Below, in pieces: positions 35,743 to 48,114 of a stretch of 64,000 bases of DNA. The DNA is from Pseudofabraea citricarpa (lineage: Eukaryota; Ascomycota; Leotiomycetes; Helotiales; Dermateaceae). Below the pieces are notes generated by a model. That model was not told where the DNA came from. It was given only the letters and a program-made list of their open reading frames with translations, and ran no database searches. The translations under genes were made by a program, and so were the position numbers. Where the stretch lies: assembly GCA_029641185.1 (NCBI GenBank), contig JAPWGK010000021.1, positions 310,001 to 374,000 of the forward strand. The letters are read 5' to 3'. How positions within the stretch are numbered: the first letter of the stretch is position 1; the number at the start of each line of letters is the position of its first letter.

Positions 35743-38434
35743 ATGTTGAAGCGCAATTCATCTAGCCATTTTCAAAGTCCCAATAAGCGGCAGCATGTTC
35801 GGGCTGCACGCTCTAAACCACGTGCTTCCCAAGCATGTCAAGCGTGCGCCTCAGCCAAGGCTAAATGCGACAACAGAGTACAATGTAAACGTTGCGTTCA
35901 GAGGAATATTGCTTGTATACGAGTCCACCCTATATTAGATGACAGCATGGAGTCAGAGATTCTGTTGGATAGCAGGATTTATAACCAGCCACCTTTAGGG
36001 AAGTCTCCCCTCATTGCAGAATCTCAGAGCTTGAAAAAAGCACTACCATTGGAGAACCATTTCTCAGCTTCAAATCCACGCATGCTAAACAGCATAGAGG
36101 CAACCGTGACTACCTACGATGGTACATTGGCATTTTTTCTGTACATTGGCATCTACTCGGCTGACATAATTGAATAAACCAGAAACACAGATCCTGAGTT
36201 CTTATCCTACAGTTTCTGATAATTCTTCGATCAACTTATTCGATGCCGTAACTGATCCAAGCAGGTCACTCGGCGAGTGGGATCTGACTACTACATACAA
36301 CCTATTTGATTTGGGGAACGACATGGACTATAGCTTTCTTCCATCCATTGAAGGTTTGCCAGCTGAAGAGGGAGCGGCGCCTCCATCTCCTAGAACGAGC
36401 CTTATCTCCGGAATGGCTAAATCAACCTCCGATGTCATTTTTAAAGCCTTCCGGAAGTCTGCCGGGCGCTGGAATCCCAAGCCGCAGCATTATAGAGCGG
36501 TTGAAGAGCCATATCTGTCGCTTGGGCGGATGCCATCTGGTAAATTAGACTCCCTTGGGAAATGCGACCCTTATATTCTTAGCCAAAGCCTCCCACCAGG
36601 TATTCGTGATCAGATTTTGTGTCTCATCGCCAAGTCGTGTGAAAATGATAACTTCGTCCAGGTGGTGTCAACGTTTCCTACGGTCGAGGTCCTGGATAGA
36701 CTACTTAAATCCTTCTTTACGCAGCATAAAGCTCCCGAGGAATCATGGATACATATCCATACATTTCAACCCATGGAAGCTCGCCTCGAATTGTTGATAG
36801 CTTGCATAGCAGCAGCAGCGGTGATGTCTCCAAGCCGACCCATGCAAAAATTCGGGCTGGCGATCCACGAATTCCTGAACTTCCAACTTTGGGTGGTGGT
36901 ACGCACAATAATTATTCTTCTTGCTTTCTGTAATTAAAGTACTGACGGTGCTATTTATTTTAGTCTGAGAAATCAAATGTACTTATCCGTGACTTGCAGT
37001 TTCTGCAAGCATTTGCTTTGCATGTAGAGGTTGGACTATGGAGCGGTGTGAGGAGGAAAATGGAAATGTCCGGGAGCTTTATTGGAATATTAACAAATGT
37101 ATGTGGAACCAGGATGTATTCACAAATTTTGCTGACTGCACCTAAAAGTCACTTCGCGGAGGCAATCATTACTGCCATGTCTCCTATTCTGACCCCACTC
37201 CAACTGTGGAAGATGAAAACGAGGTTCTGGAGGCCAAGTGGAGGCATTGGGTACGAGAAGAATCATTTAAACGGTAAGTCCCAATATCTGATGTCTCTGA
37301 AGAGATAGCGCCATTCCTCCAAAGTCACTGGGAACATTAAATCTACTTTATTTTCATTAAATACTAACATTCTCAATCGGTAGACTCATCTATCACACCT
37401 ATATACATTGTTCACAAGAAACACTGATGACATCAGTAACATCAACCATCTCTTATTCAGAATTATTAGTGCCATTGCCACAAGCAAGAAGATTGTGGTA
37501 CGCCAAATCAGCTCTTGAATGGAAAACAATTTATTTCCAGCTAGGAGGAGCTATTCGCGTTCAGCCGCCTTGTCTAATCGATTTGCTCGTCGAGCCTAGA
37601 AAATCAAAAACACTACCCAAGCTATATGACCAGCATATAGCACAACTCTGCTCATTCTATGCCGTGTCGTCAATGGTTCGACGGTATGGACAAGACAAGG
37701 CCATCTTCGCTGCTCACGGCTGCAGTAGTACGCGTGTAAATGTCCTCTCGGATGAAGCCCAACATCAACAATTTCTACACATGCTCAATGAAATCAGATC
37801 CAGCTGTGACTACGGAGAGTCTCTACACTCATTGGAGTTGGACCTAATCTATGGCTTGATATCCATGCACCTTTTCGCCCCCTTTGATCAGATGGAATTG
37901 GTCGCTGGCAAGGAAGGGCAGACCGAAGCTGAAAGGGTTTACCCTGCCCTCCACCGGTGGGTTGAGACCCAGCATGCCCGACAAGCCGTCTGGCACGCCA
38001 GCCAAGTGATCAGAGCAATGCGCAAACTCTCTTCTGACCGCCTTATTAATTTCTACGCTGTAGCCTCATACCAAGCCAGTCTTTGCCTTTGGGTGTATGG
38101 TGTTTTGTCGCAAGAAATCCACGATATCACTTCGCCATCGTTGGACAAAAGTGAAATCTTGTTAGACAATGAGGAAAGCATCAAAAGTCAGAGATGGATC
38201 ACCCATAACCGTGGAATTCCCGTTTTATCGGGTAAATTAAAGGAGCAAGATAGTAATGGTGAAGACCACTATTCTGTCCCGATCCGTTCTACTACGGCTA
38301 TCATCAATACGATACTCCACAGCGTGCTCTCGAAATTTGCTTGGAAAGTGTCACCTCTTGTGGAGAATATAAATTTACTTATGCGTGCTTTGGGCGATGT
38401 TTTCCAGAGAGCCGAGCGTGAAAATGAAGAGTGA
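35743..38434 (+). CDS. Zn2Cys6 transcription factor with fungal_trans domain (801 aa)
   Basis: A nuclear regulator in five exons: 35743..36121, 36183..36898, 36964..37098, 37149..37273 and 37384..38434, 801 residues. The zinc cluster has cysteines at 32, 35, 42, 48, 51 and 58 (C-X2-C-X6-C-X5-C-X2-C-X6-C). Conserved fungal_trans segments appear only after splicing: SEKSNVLIRDLQFLQAF and HVEVGLWSGVRRKMEM in exon 3, EAKWRHWVREESFKR ending exon 4, and LIYHTYIHCSQ opening exon 5. This shows the gene is intact although its exons lie in three genomic frames. The first and second introns are the least certain: for intron 1 a second donor/acceptor pair (36106/36190) also keeps phase, and intron 2 could start at 36893, 36896 or 36899, all in phase. 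It may regulate the genes that follow; this is inferred from position. Confidence 0.85.
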
Positions 38435-39875
38435 GGAGGGTAAGAGTCATGATAGTAAGATAGGAAAAAAAAAAGAAAGACCCAACCATGAGACCAAATT
38501 AGACGAGAGAGGTTGGCACATTCTTTTGTGTACGGTGCATTCACAATTTGAAAATAGAGGGTATAACACAGACTAGACCGGGTGGGTTTTTGACCTCTTC
38601 TGTTTATTTGTACGGAAAGTGATACATATGAGCCGACATCACGTTCCGTGGGCAATGCCGACGAAGAAGTACCTACGGTTTTTTAGTCTTTCTTTACTTA
38701 ATGCAAAGTCAAATCAGCATCCGTGATATGCGGATACCTAAGAATCATAATCTGAATAAACTTGCATGAAGAAGTGAGGGTGGGAACCCGTTTTGTCCAA
38801 CTGCTTCCTTGCCGGAGTACATCTTCCAGGTATCCTTAGGAACCCGAGGCGCAAAGTATGGTCAGTCTTGATATTGGGTGTATTCCAAAAATTGATGAAG
38901 TGTCTGTGCCGACCAATAGGAATCGATTCGTCTCCGGCATGCCGACAAGGTTCCACGTCTTCTGGTGGGGAGCCGACATGGCTGAAAATCAAACCTCAGT
39001 CGCTTGGCAGGTCATACCATACATCATTTTCTTTTTTTAAACTCTATTCTCATGAAATAGAAATTACTGCGGAAAAGAAAAAAGAAAAAAAGAGTTCTCC
39101 CGTTCCGATGCCGCGATTTGATGTTTTTCGGATTGCGGAGCGGTAGATTAGCCCTTCTCGTCGTTTGCTGCTCGTCCTTTAATGTCGAGAAGAAGCAATG
39201 TGACTGCAGTGTCAACGCCGTGCGGCTGGCACCCGTAGTAATGTTGAACTTGCCCCCATAGTTTCAGCAGATTTTGCGGAGGGGTCCGACGTGGTCCCGG
39301 TGGAAGGTAGAATGGCCCGGCCGGAAGAGATTGCCTTGATAGTTGTTATCCTTTTTGAGGGCGCAAGCTTGTTCAATGGGCTATATGTCCCTCTCAAAGC
39401 ACTTTTGAAGATTTACTAGTGCTTAATGCATTGAATTAAATGTTGATTGGAAGATGCAAGCTATCTACTTTGAAGGCATTGTAAGAGAAGGGAGGGGTTG
39501 TTAGCTCGGCTGCTTGACTGGCTCTTTTGTCGCACAGTGTCGTACCTGAACTTGCTTCGTGAGACTTAATTCAAGCTAAATTGAGAGCTTTTAATGTGTA
39601 TATTTAATTCAGACATAAATATGAACTGCTAATGAAATGTTTACTCCTTTTGTATAGGAAATCACGGCTAGGTTCCGCTTCCGGAATCGTGACCTGTCTA
39701 CCCGCCTACCCGCCTACCGACGGGAGCCCGTCTACTACAATACTACCGTATGTTTTTAACTTTGGATTATTATTATATTAGGTCAAAATATCACTGCAGT
39801 ATACAGATTCTCTCCCTTGTTCGTAAACTGTCATTGACGATAGACAACAATATCAAGACTCCACACGTTATAGAA
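38435..39875. other. Intergenic spacer
   Basis: 3' flank of the regulator, then the promoter side of the esterase. An imperfect palindrome around GGTTCCGCTTCCGGAATCG and a CCGCCTACC repeat lie near 39670-39720 in the promoter. No gene is supported. Confidence 0.5.
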
Positions 39876-41067
39876 ATGGCTAAAATAGACCCAAAATTCG
39901 CCCTGGTAAGTCATCGCATATAAACTAGCCACAATATCTCAACACTTGACTGAATTTTGTATTTCAGATTCTGAAAAATGGTCCCCCACCACCCTTAGGG
40001 TCAACGGAAATTCTAGCCCTCCGCGAGAAAACCAACCGACTCAAAGACCAAGCTCGAGAAGCAGAGGGGCCACCGCCAGAAGGAGTTCATGAGTACGATC
40101 AAACGATCCCCGTTCGAGATGGCAGTAACATTTCGGCTAGAGTCTATGCACCTTCCAACAGCCAGGGGAGGTCTCCTCTGTTTGTCTTCTTCCACGGTGG
40201 TGGCTTTTGCATTGGAAATAGCAAAGACGAGAGCGGCACGAATCGAACTCTGGCTCTGGAACTTGGGGTTGTTGTTGTCAGTGTCGAATATCGACTAGCG
40301 CCCGAGTTTCAATTCCCAACTTGTGTGCACGATGGAGTTGATGCTTTGAAATGGGTACCATGATTTCAACTCGCCTGGCATTTAAACAGTGCACCCTTAC
40401 AAGTTGCAGCTCTAATTGACTAACACATTCTCCTCGCAGGTTTCTGCAAATGCATCGCTGCTGAAAGCCGATGCCACAGCTGGTCTGATAGTAGGCGGAG
40501 TTTCGTCTGGCGGGAATATTGCCATGGCAGTCATCTACTCCAATCGCGACGACCCAGCGCCCATCAACATTACTGGACAGTTCCTTAGCGTTCCTAATCT
40601 GCTGCCACCTCCGGTGGTGCCCGATAAACACAAAAACGAGTATAAAAGTGTAGAGGAGAACAAAGAATTTTCCATCCCGCAGCCAGAACTCATCCGAGTC
40701 TTTATGGGTAGGCTTTGCTATACCTTACCTTGAAGTTTCCCGCCCTATTTGCTGACCAGTGAAACATCCAGCTGCATACCAACCGGATCTTGAATCCCCG
40801 CTTTTTGTGCCCTTCAATCATGTCAATGGCCACAAAGGTATCCCACCGACTTATCTGCAAGTCTGTGAGTTGGATGGCCTGCGAGACGAAGAGTTGATTT
40901 ATGAGCGGGTTCTGAGAGAGGAATATGGCATTCCCACTCGTTTGGATCTTTATCGTGGTCTTCCGCATCACTTTTGGGAATTCTTTCCTATGATGACGGA
41001 ACATGTTGAGAAGCGGGTGCGAGATACAGTTGCAGGTGTGAAGTGGTTATTGAAGGAGGCCGAATGA
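39876..41067 (+). CDS. Alpha/beta-hydrolase fold esterase (326 aa)
   Basis: A carboxylesterase/lipase-like hydrolase of the hormone-sensitive lipase type. Exons 39876..39905, 39968..40354, 40440..40707 and 40772..41067 give 326 residues. The oxyanion-hole motif HGGGF is at residues 86-90. The nucleophile elbow is GVSSG (159-163) with Ser161. The acid residue is expected in CELDGLRDE, and the catalytic His in LPHHFWEFFP near the C-terminus. EYRLAPEFQFP after the oxyanion motif is also diagnostic. There is no signal peptide, so the enzyme is probably cytosolic. It lies between the regulator and the decarboxylase, and could act on an ester or lactone in the same pathway; that is inference. The first exon is only 30 bases but starts at a clear ATG and joins in phase. 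Confidence 0.92.
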
Positions 41068-42232
41068 GGGGGAGGGGTGGGTTGTTGATCTTTAAGATGT
41101 ATTTTCTTTATCAACAAGTATATGGAATTAAGATTCACTTCCCGGTAGAAGAGTTATTATGAATAAATAAGATGAGACATATCATTCTAAAGCCAAAACA
41201 AAATTAAGTTGTGATGTTGTTGGTTAGTATTCAGTGGGTATGAAATGCAACTCCAAAATAATACCGGCTCCAACTTCAATGCTTTACGCGGATTTCTTTC
41301 ACTTGTAAATTACACGGCATGGGTGGGAGATTCTTTCTTCTCTCTACCTGCTCATTCAGAATGACTTGATGTTCAGGAAAGTGAAACAGCATCATTATAT
41401 TGAAGCACCATGTACACTTAGTTCTATCGATAAGCAGACCTCCTGATACAGACAGATAAATTCTATTGACACCCTCAATTGTTTCTTACACAGAAAGCCA
41501 ACAGCAAAGGCCACTTTCTCTGCTTCTCTAATTTTTTGCTCACAAGGTGCCTAGTGGACGATGGGCTCCTCGAGAGGACAGCTACGGGCGATGACAGCAC
41601 CAATACCTGAGCTACTTCTAGAGGCCACTGCGATTTTTCGCTTTAGGATCCGAGAAACATGATCAGGAGTCTGGAAAACATCGTTTTATAGTCGACTTTA
41701 TAGTGGGTTTAGTGTAAGCTTAGTCGCTTTCGCAGAATGGATCACTCGCTTATTTATCACGGGTGCGTTGGATTGCAGTTCTGAATAAAGAATGGATTAG
41801 GTTGTCGAACACTTCTAGCTCGGTACATAGCCAGGGAGGCTCCCGGACTATTGGACTATCCCTGAACAACTACTGCATGAAAAGCGGGAAGAATCTTCAA
41901 GATTCCTGTCTTGTAGTCTCTAGACGGAGTCCCGGTTGCCAAGTCGGCCCCACAGATCTGCCCGACGACCGCATGTTACAGTGTACTTGCCTCGGAAAGT
42001 ATCTACGGCCACTGCGGCTCTCTCCCGCATAGTCTCCGTAATCTTGATTTGGCTTGTTCCGCCTGGAGCCTGTACCGACGCTTTCCGAGCTGCCAATTGC
42101 CATGTATTCTGAGAAACAGCAGCGGCATATGAAAATGATATTACTAACTACTTAGAGAGAGGAAAAGAGAGAGAAAGCACGTCTGTGAATCACAGAAACC
42201 TGCTATTTCTTCAACTGGCAACTACTGTGAAT
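41068..42232. other. Intergenic spacer, promoter of the decarboxylase
   Basis: No supported gene. Several CGG/CCG triplets occur near 41930-42080, which could be Zn2Cys6 binding sites, but no specific pair stands out. Confidence 0.5.
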
Positions 42233-44166
42233 ATGTCTACATTTCAACACCCTGTAAGTCTGGCCTCATACATTTGGACACGAATCGGCCAGCTGGGTGT
42301 CAAGTCTGTCCATGGCGTTCCTGGCGATTACAATTTAAATCTCCTCGACAATATTTCCTCCCATGGCTTGACATGGGTTGGCAGCTGCAATGAACTCAAT
42401 GGCGGTAACTTTGATTCGACATTTCAAATTATGTGTTGAGTTAGCAGTACTGACAAGACACTGGCAGGTTATGCCACTGATGGCTACGCAAGGGTAAATG
42501 GTATCGGGGTAATGGTGACCACCGGCGGGGTTGGCGAGCTTTCCGCAATCAATCCACACGCTGGCGCATACTCAGAGCAAGTGTCTCTGGTACACATTGT
42601 TGGAAGCCCTGCTTTGAGGATTCGCAATAATAGAAAATTCTGCATGCATCATAGCCTTGGCAACCACGAATATGGTACCTTCAAGGATATGTTCAAGAAC
42701 ATCTCTGCTGCCCAGGTATCATTAGACGACGTGCTAAATGCACCAGGGAGGATTGATTATGCTCTGAGAGCATGTTGGGCGTCTAGCCGGCCAGTCTACA
42801 TCGAGGTCCCATCAGACATGGCGAAGCAAAACGTTGAAGGAGTTGAGTTGGCAACCCCACTGGATCTGTCCCCTCCCGCCAACGATCCCATGATTGAATA
42901 CAAGGCCTTATTATATCTAAGTGAGCGATTGAAAATGGCGAAAAGGGCATGTATTTTAATTGACATGTGCGCTGCGCGCCAACGGGTAGGTTCCTCTCGC
43001 TTTGTCTTGTTGTACACAGTATATCACTAACGAGGAAAATGAAAATTGTCCAGATTGAAAAAGAGTTGCATATGTTGATCTCCAAATTTAATTTACCCAC
43101 ATTCATCACTCCCCTCTCACAGGGCTTTATCGATGAGTCACTACCAAATTATGGAGGCATGTACGCTGGGAGAGGTTCACATCCCGGAGTACAGAACTTC
43201 GTCGAGGGATCAGACTTGATACTTCATATTGGACCTCTTAACACTGATGTCACCACCTACCTCGGAACAGCCAGTATGAAGAAGTCGTCAGTGGTCACAG
43301 TTCATCCAGACCAGCTCGTAATTCAGGATGAGGTATTTCCAAATTTACAAATGAAAGGCTTGGTACTGGGGATACACGAACAACTCGACTCCTGGGAGTA
43401 TTCCATCACGTATTTTCAGAAACCGGAACTTGAGCAAGTCTTAACCAAGGATGAGACAGTCATATATCAAAATTGGCTGTGGCCATATATTAGCACCTGG
43501 TTGAGACCTGGGGACATTGTACTCACGGACACCGGAACCGCAAGCTTCGGCATATTTGACACGAGGCTTCCGAAGGGGAGTATGCTGATTAATATATCAC
43601 TCTGGGCAAGTATTGGCTATTCACTTCCCAGCGCTCAGGGCGCAGCTTTAGCAGCCAAAGACAACAGGGGCGGGCGAAGAACTATTGTATTCCAAGGAGA
43701 TGGCAGTTTCCAGTTGACTTGTCAAGAAATCAGCACGATGATAAAGCATCGCTTACAAGTGACCATGTAACTTACTTGCGGGCCCACAGTTGGATAACAA
43801 CTGACACGCTTCAGATTCGTTATATGTAACAACGGGTACACCATCGAGCGAGCTGTTCATGAGACGACCGAAGGTTACAATGACGTCTCAAATTGGAACT
43901 ACAAGGAAATCCTGCGCGTTTTTGATTATTCTGAGAAGTTTTCCCGGTCTTATCAAGTTAGGACCCAAGCCGAGATAATAAATCTTCTGGCAGACGATAA
44001 TTTCTCCAACTATCGGGGTGTACAGGTATGTTACAGCAGCGTCTGCTCCACGTCAATTTTCCACTGATCATTCCTCTAGTTGGTTGAGCTACATGTCCCG
44101 GAACTAGATGTTCCAGTTTCTTTACAACGCCTTTCAAAAATAATAGCTGGAAAGAAGGCAGAGTGA
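42233..44166 (+). CDS. Pyruvate decarboxylase-type ThDP enzyme (566 aa)
   Basis: A thiamine-diphosphate-dependent 2-oxoacid decarboxylase. Exons 42233..42404, 42468..42985, 43054..43766, 43815..44025 and 44080..44166 give 566 residues, normal for PDC. The active-site pieces are present: GDYNLNLLD with Asp32, NELNG with Glu54 (cofactor-activating), the paired histidines 118-119 in MHHSLGN, the GDGSF motif with NN about 25 residues later (cofactor and Mg binding), and GYTIER with the C-terminal catalytic Glu. One odd residue is Gly77: the usual TTFGVGEL reads TTGGVGEL. The gene may act on pyruvate or on larger 2-oxoacids such as phenylpyruvate or indolepyruvate; sequence alone does not decide. 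It sits in an accessory region, so it is more likely a specialised paralogue than the housekeeping fermentative PDC. Intact by splice phase. Confidence 0.93.
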
Positions 44167-46839
44167 TAGAAGAGCGAAATGATGTCTTGGTACTATCATC
44201 TCAGCTATGTTAAAGCTCACGAATCACTAAAACCCCAATTTCAAAGGACACCAGAGGAAGCCCTTTATGCGGGGGCCCGAGGGTATTAAAACCATTGCGG
44301 AATAGAGGCAATCCAATACTATCAAAACACAGTAATTAATTCGCTCATCAACTACGCAAAGTAATATCAATAGTCGGTTAACCATTCTGATGATTTTATT
44401 GTGTTAATGCGGGTGATAAGAATGCTGCTAGTCCTTTTCCAAATGTCTATATTACAAATTTTAGTTACTCTTTCTGAGTCTTTCAGGACAATAGCGCGTA
44501 GTAAATTGGTTTCTCTAGATTTTTAGAGGATAAATTTATCCCCAGTACCAGGAAATTTACTAATATGCTCCTCATGTTGACCTCCCAAACCACTGCAGGT
44601 ACTAGAACATTTATTCAGATTCACTATAAACAAAGCCCCATCTCAGAGTTTCCCAAGAGTACACCAGTTGCATACAAGCCTAACAGTGCGTAACGATTCT
44701 GAGGCCTAAACTCATGCTTATACGATAACAAGGCCGAATCTAACTTAGCCTGGATGCTAGAATGTGTGGTTACTTTCCCTATTCACTCTTTTGAATCAAA
44801 AGTTAGGTTCGCTTTTTTTGTGCCCCTTGGAAATAGGACGTTTTTCTTTCGGGGTTATACTATTAGTGAGCGATGGATAAATAATATATACTGCGCGAAT
44901 ACAGCTATCTGGAGAATCAAGGGCATTTGAAGCTGTTGAAATAGTAAAAATTTGATCTACCTGAAGATGGCAAAAGTCTATTTGTAAATATTAATTGTCT
45001 GTGCCAAAGCAAACCTCTTTTTCTTTCTATGAAGAAACTTTATTTTTTATTATAAGAGACAAGAGGAACGGGAAACATAGTAAGAATGTAGGACACGATT
45101 TGTATAGCAGATCTTGAATGCGCCTAAGACCATCTTGATGTTTCGCAAGTGACTCGATTTGATTGACTAGTAAATGTTATTATTACAAAGATAGTCATTT
45201 TTGGTTATTCGCCCTGGTGAGTGTAGAGGGAGCCAGGGGTAGCATATCCATTACAGAGGCGTCGAGGTGTGCCATCTAACAATATCGATTCATATTCGAC
45301 AAGCATTACCTAAGGCCACAGTCATGGAATCGAAAGAAGTCTCTAATTTGTAAGCTTTTAACGCTCCATTTGGTAAGTTTCGTCTTCCAAAACGTTTGTT
45401 TATAATAGAGGAAGCTAACACTGTCTAAGATTTTCTAGATTGGTGTGAATGAAGACGTCTTTTGGGCAAAGATAGTTTTTACTTTAAGACTTATGCAGGA
45501 TCTCGACCTCTATTGAGACATACGGATTTTAACCATTCTCCTGTTCAGTTGTAAATTAGGCGTCGCTTGTGATGGGAAATTTATAACTTAGATTATCGAG
45601 CGTCTGAACTTCACAAGGACAAATCTCTCAACATCTGAAGAGTTTTTTGATGTATCATTACTACTAAGTTTTAATAATGTTACACCCTAGAGTATTACAC
45701 ATCCAAAAGCAAAAGTGCTCCGAATACATGTGGTATTCTGCCTTGCGGGCTTTGAAATTAATAGAGCTCTGTGTTGGTTGAATCGCTAGGCTGTTGCCAG
45801 GAGAGATCTCGAGCAGTGAGGAACCAAGACATCAGAGGAAAAGCTGCATCTATATAAAGAGTGCTCTCAAAGGATTGAGAAGCATATGATCTTAAGAAAT
45901 GGATACTACGGAGCCCACAAGTCAGGTTAAAATGAGGGTTTCAAAGATCAATACCCTGTTTACTTGCATAGGCAGAAATAAACTACGTGTTGTTAGGGCT
46001 GCATCGGCGATCCTTTGGGCAAGGAAACCCAGAGCCATCTGGGAAAAGTACCTGATTAAATGGACTGGAAATCATTTAAAGTCGTTCAGTGCAGGAAAGA
46101 AGTGCATGCAGTACCAAAATAATGGTTTTCGCGTCGATGTGATCATTTAACTCAGCCTCGTGGGGCATCAATATAACACGTTTCAACTCATCTACGCCCG
46201 TCTTAGAGCATCTATGAATCGTAAACATCCTTGGACAAACTCTTCATTTGATGGTACGAGAATTCTAAGTAAAATTTATTGTACCGTGTCTTACCGTGAA
46301 GATTTATAGCAGATGCCGATGATGCTTGTTACAGTCTGCTTGGTTCAAAGACCACGACCTCTATCGCGGAACGAGCGCTTTTCTAAGGCTTCTTAATTTC
46401 CCTAAATGCAAGTGACCATGTAGATCTTCTCAATCTACCCCCGGCCTGGGGCGGGGATATTTCCATAGTTCTGAAGCGTCGCTAAACGCTCGGCTATTTT
46501 CTCCTGAGTCCCACTCGGCTTCCCGAAAGATAATTTGGCGTCCTTTGAGAATTTCCAAGAAACCCCGTAGGATCTTCCGCTGCTCCGTAAATCTCCGGCA
46601 TATCTCCGCAGTTATATTCAATACTTTATCATTACTTGGAACTGGCTGTTAAGCCGCAGACGTGATAAAAAAAACGCGGCTTAGAGAGAGTTTCCCTAGG
46701 CTAGCAAATCGGTGAACACCGTAAATACCTGAATCTACTAAATGAGTTTGAAAAAAGGTAAACGTAGAAATCATTTAATTCGCTATAAGTCCTCAAGTGG
46801 AGGTATGCTAGGGCTAGTCTATAGAAAGAGTAAGGGGCT
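44167..46839. other. 2.7-kb AT-rich gene-free region
   Basis: No supported gene. Stops are frequent in all frames, and composition is AT-rich. A short frame of 83 codons at 45899..46150 contains a chromodomain-like YLIKWTG by chance or as a fragment; I do not accept it as a gene. Confidence 0.5.
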
Positions 46840-47652
46840 CTAGAAGAATGAAAAGTCCCAAACGCTCGTTGATTTGGTTCTTAGAATTAGAACTTCCACC
46901 GCACGGTCCCGGACAGAGGCAAATTCCTTCGTATAGAGCTCTACTTCCTCTCTATCATTAGCTTTAATGCGAAGTATCTAGATCAGGAAAAATAATTTAT
47001 TAGTCTAATAGAAAGATAATCACGGATAACCTGCCAGCAACCTCACCTTTCCTTGTTCTGGTTCCGTGAGATCGAAGACTTCTTCAGCTATATTGCCTAT
47101 ATAAGAGATTTTGATTAGATCCCAGAAAATTTATACCTGCGTTTTGAAACTGGATGTGTCTGGAGCATATGGATGAGGCGTACTTTTGAGCAGTCTGAAC
47201 CCCTGAAGTGCATCATCCAGTCCATAATTATCATCATATGCATCCGTATTTTTCGCCGACAGAATTATATACCATGTAATCGTCGGACTCGTAGTGAAGG
47301 GTCGTGGTCGTCCTACCAGTGGTACACCACGGTATTTCCCATGCTGGTGGAACAACTTTTGAACTGACGTGAAGTTGGCGAATGGGAATGCTTTCCCATA
47401 CGCAAAGTCATGTTGTATCCACGGCACCTTTGAGGTGTAATCGAGTAGTTCTGGGTAAGATTTGAAGCCGCAGAGGTGGACTACTGCTCCTGCTATGCCC
47501 TCGCTATCATCGAGGATGACGGTGTTGAAGCGAGTATTGTTTTCATTAACATTGGAAGACCAGGCTAGGTCATTTTCTTTTGCGAGCAGCTCAAGTGGCG
47601 CGTCGGCGATTGATTTTTCGTCTTTGAAAACATCGTACCATAATGCCCTCAT
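46840..47652 (-). CDS. Unrecognised 218-residue protein, three exons
   Basis: Minus-strand exons 47652..47184, 47096..47047 and 46977..46840 give 218 residues. The long first exon reads as protein throughout (KSYPELLDYTSKVPWIQHDF, AYGKAFPFANF). Without splicing it would end after TSSFKTQV. Using the donor GTACGC at 47183 joins GFRLLK to SNIAEEVFDLTEPEQGK, then to ILRIKANDREEVELYTKEF, RAVEVLILRTK and a TAG stop. The continuity of acidic, helical sequence over three exons supports a real gene. The protein has no signal peptide or membrane helix and no motif that I recognise. It is divergent from the FAD monooxygenase at 48115, so co-expression is possible. Function unknown. Confidence 0.68.
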
Positions 47653-48114
47653 GGTGGGTGGGCAGTTGTATGTAGCTTGTAGGTGGTATTGTTGGTTGTC
47701 TGCCTCTAGAAATTGGGGTCTGTCGTACGGTACAAACTAACTTGACAACGATGATGATGATATATGATATTCCGGATTTCTCTCTAAAACATGGGCATAA
47801 GTTTGAGCTTGTGATCATCATGTACGGATAGCACATTATGGCGCCAAGAATTGCCGAGAACGATCAAGTCGGCAGCCCGCTGGCGTGCCGGAAACATTCA
47901 GTTGTATTAGCAGGGGTGGCAAGAAACGGAAAGTGGAGGAGTTCCACTAGAGTCTAGCCGGAAGATTCCTAGTTTGGGAACTCGGCTCTCGTTCTATATA
48001 TATTCTGCTACTTTGAACTTTGACCGTCATTATCTATTTCTACGCCAGTGGTTCTACAGTCAAGTTTGAGTATTTGTTATTGAAATTACCATAGCCTGTT
48101 GCACATAGCCGAAA
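47653..48114. promoter_or_regulatory. Divergent intergenic region
   Basis: 462 bases between the start of the unrecognised 218-residue gene and the FAD monooxygenase, holding both promoters. A TATATATAT stretch is present near 47995 on the monooxygenase side. No operator assigned. Confidence 0.5.

Noticed and set aside
44183..44290. Short frame with a transposase-like KAHESLKPQFQRTPEEAL
   Set aside because: Only about 36 codons and no neighbouring DDE motifs or terminal repeats; chance similarity is more likely.
45899..46150. 83-codon frame with chromodomain-like KYLIKWTG
   Set aside because: The aromatic cage and following helix of a chromodomain are missing, and flanking DNA shows no retroelement.
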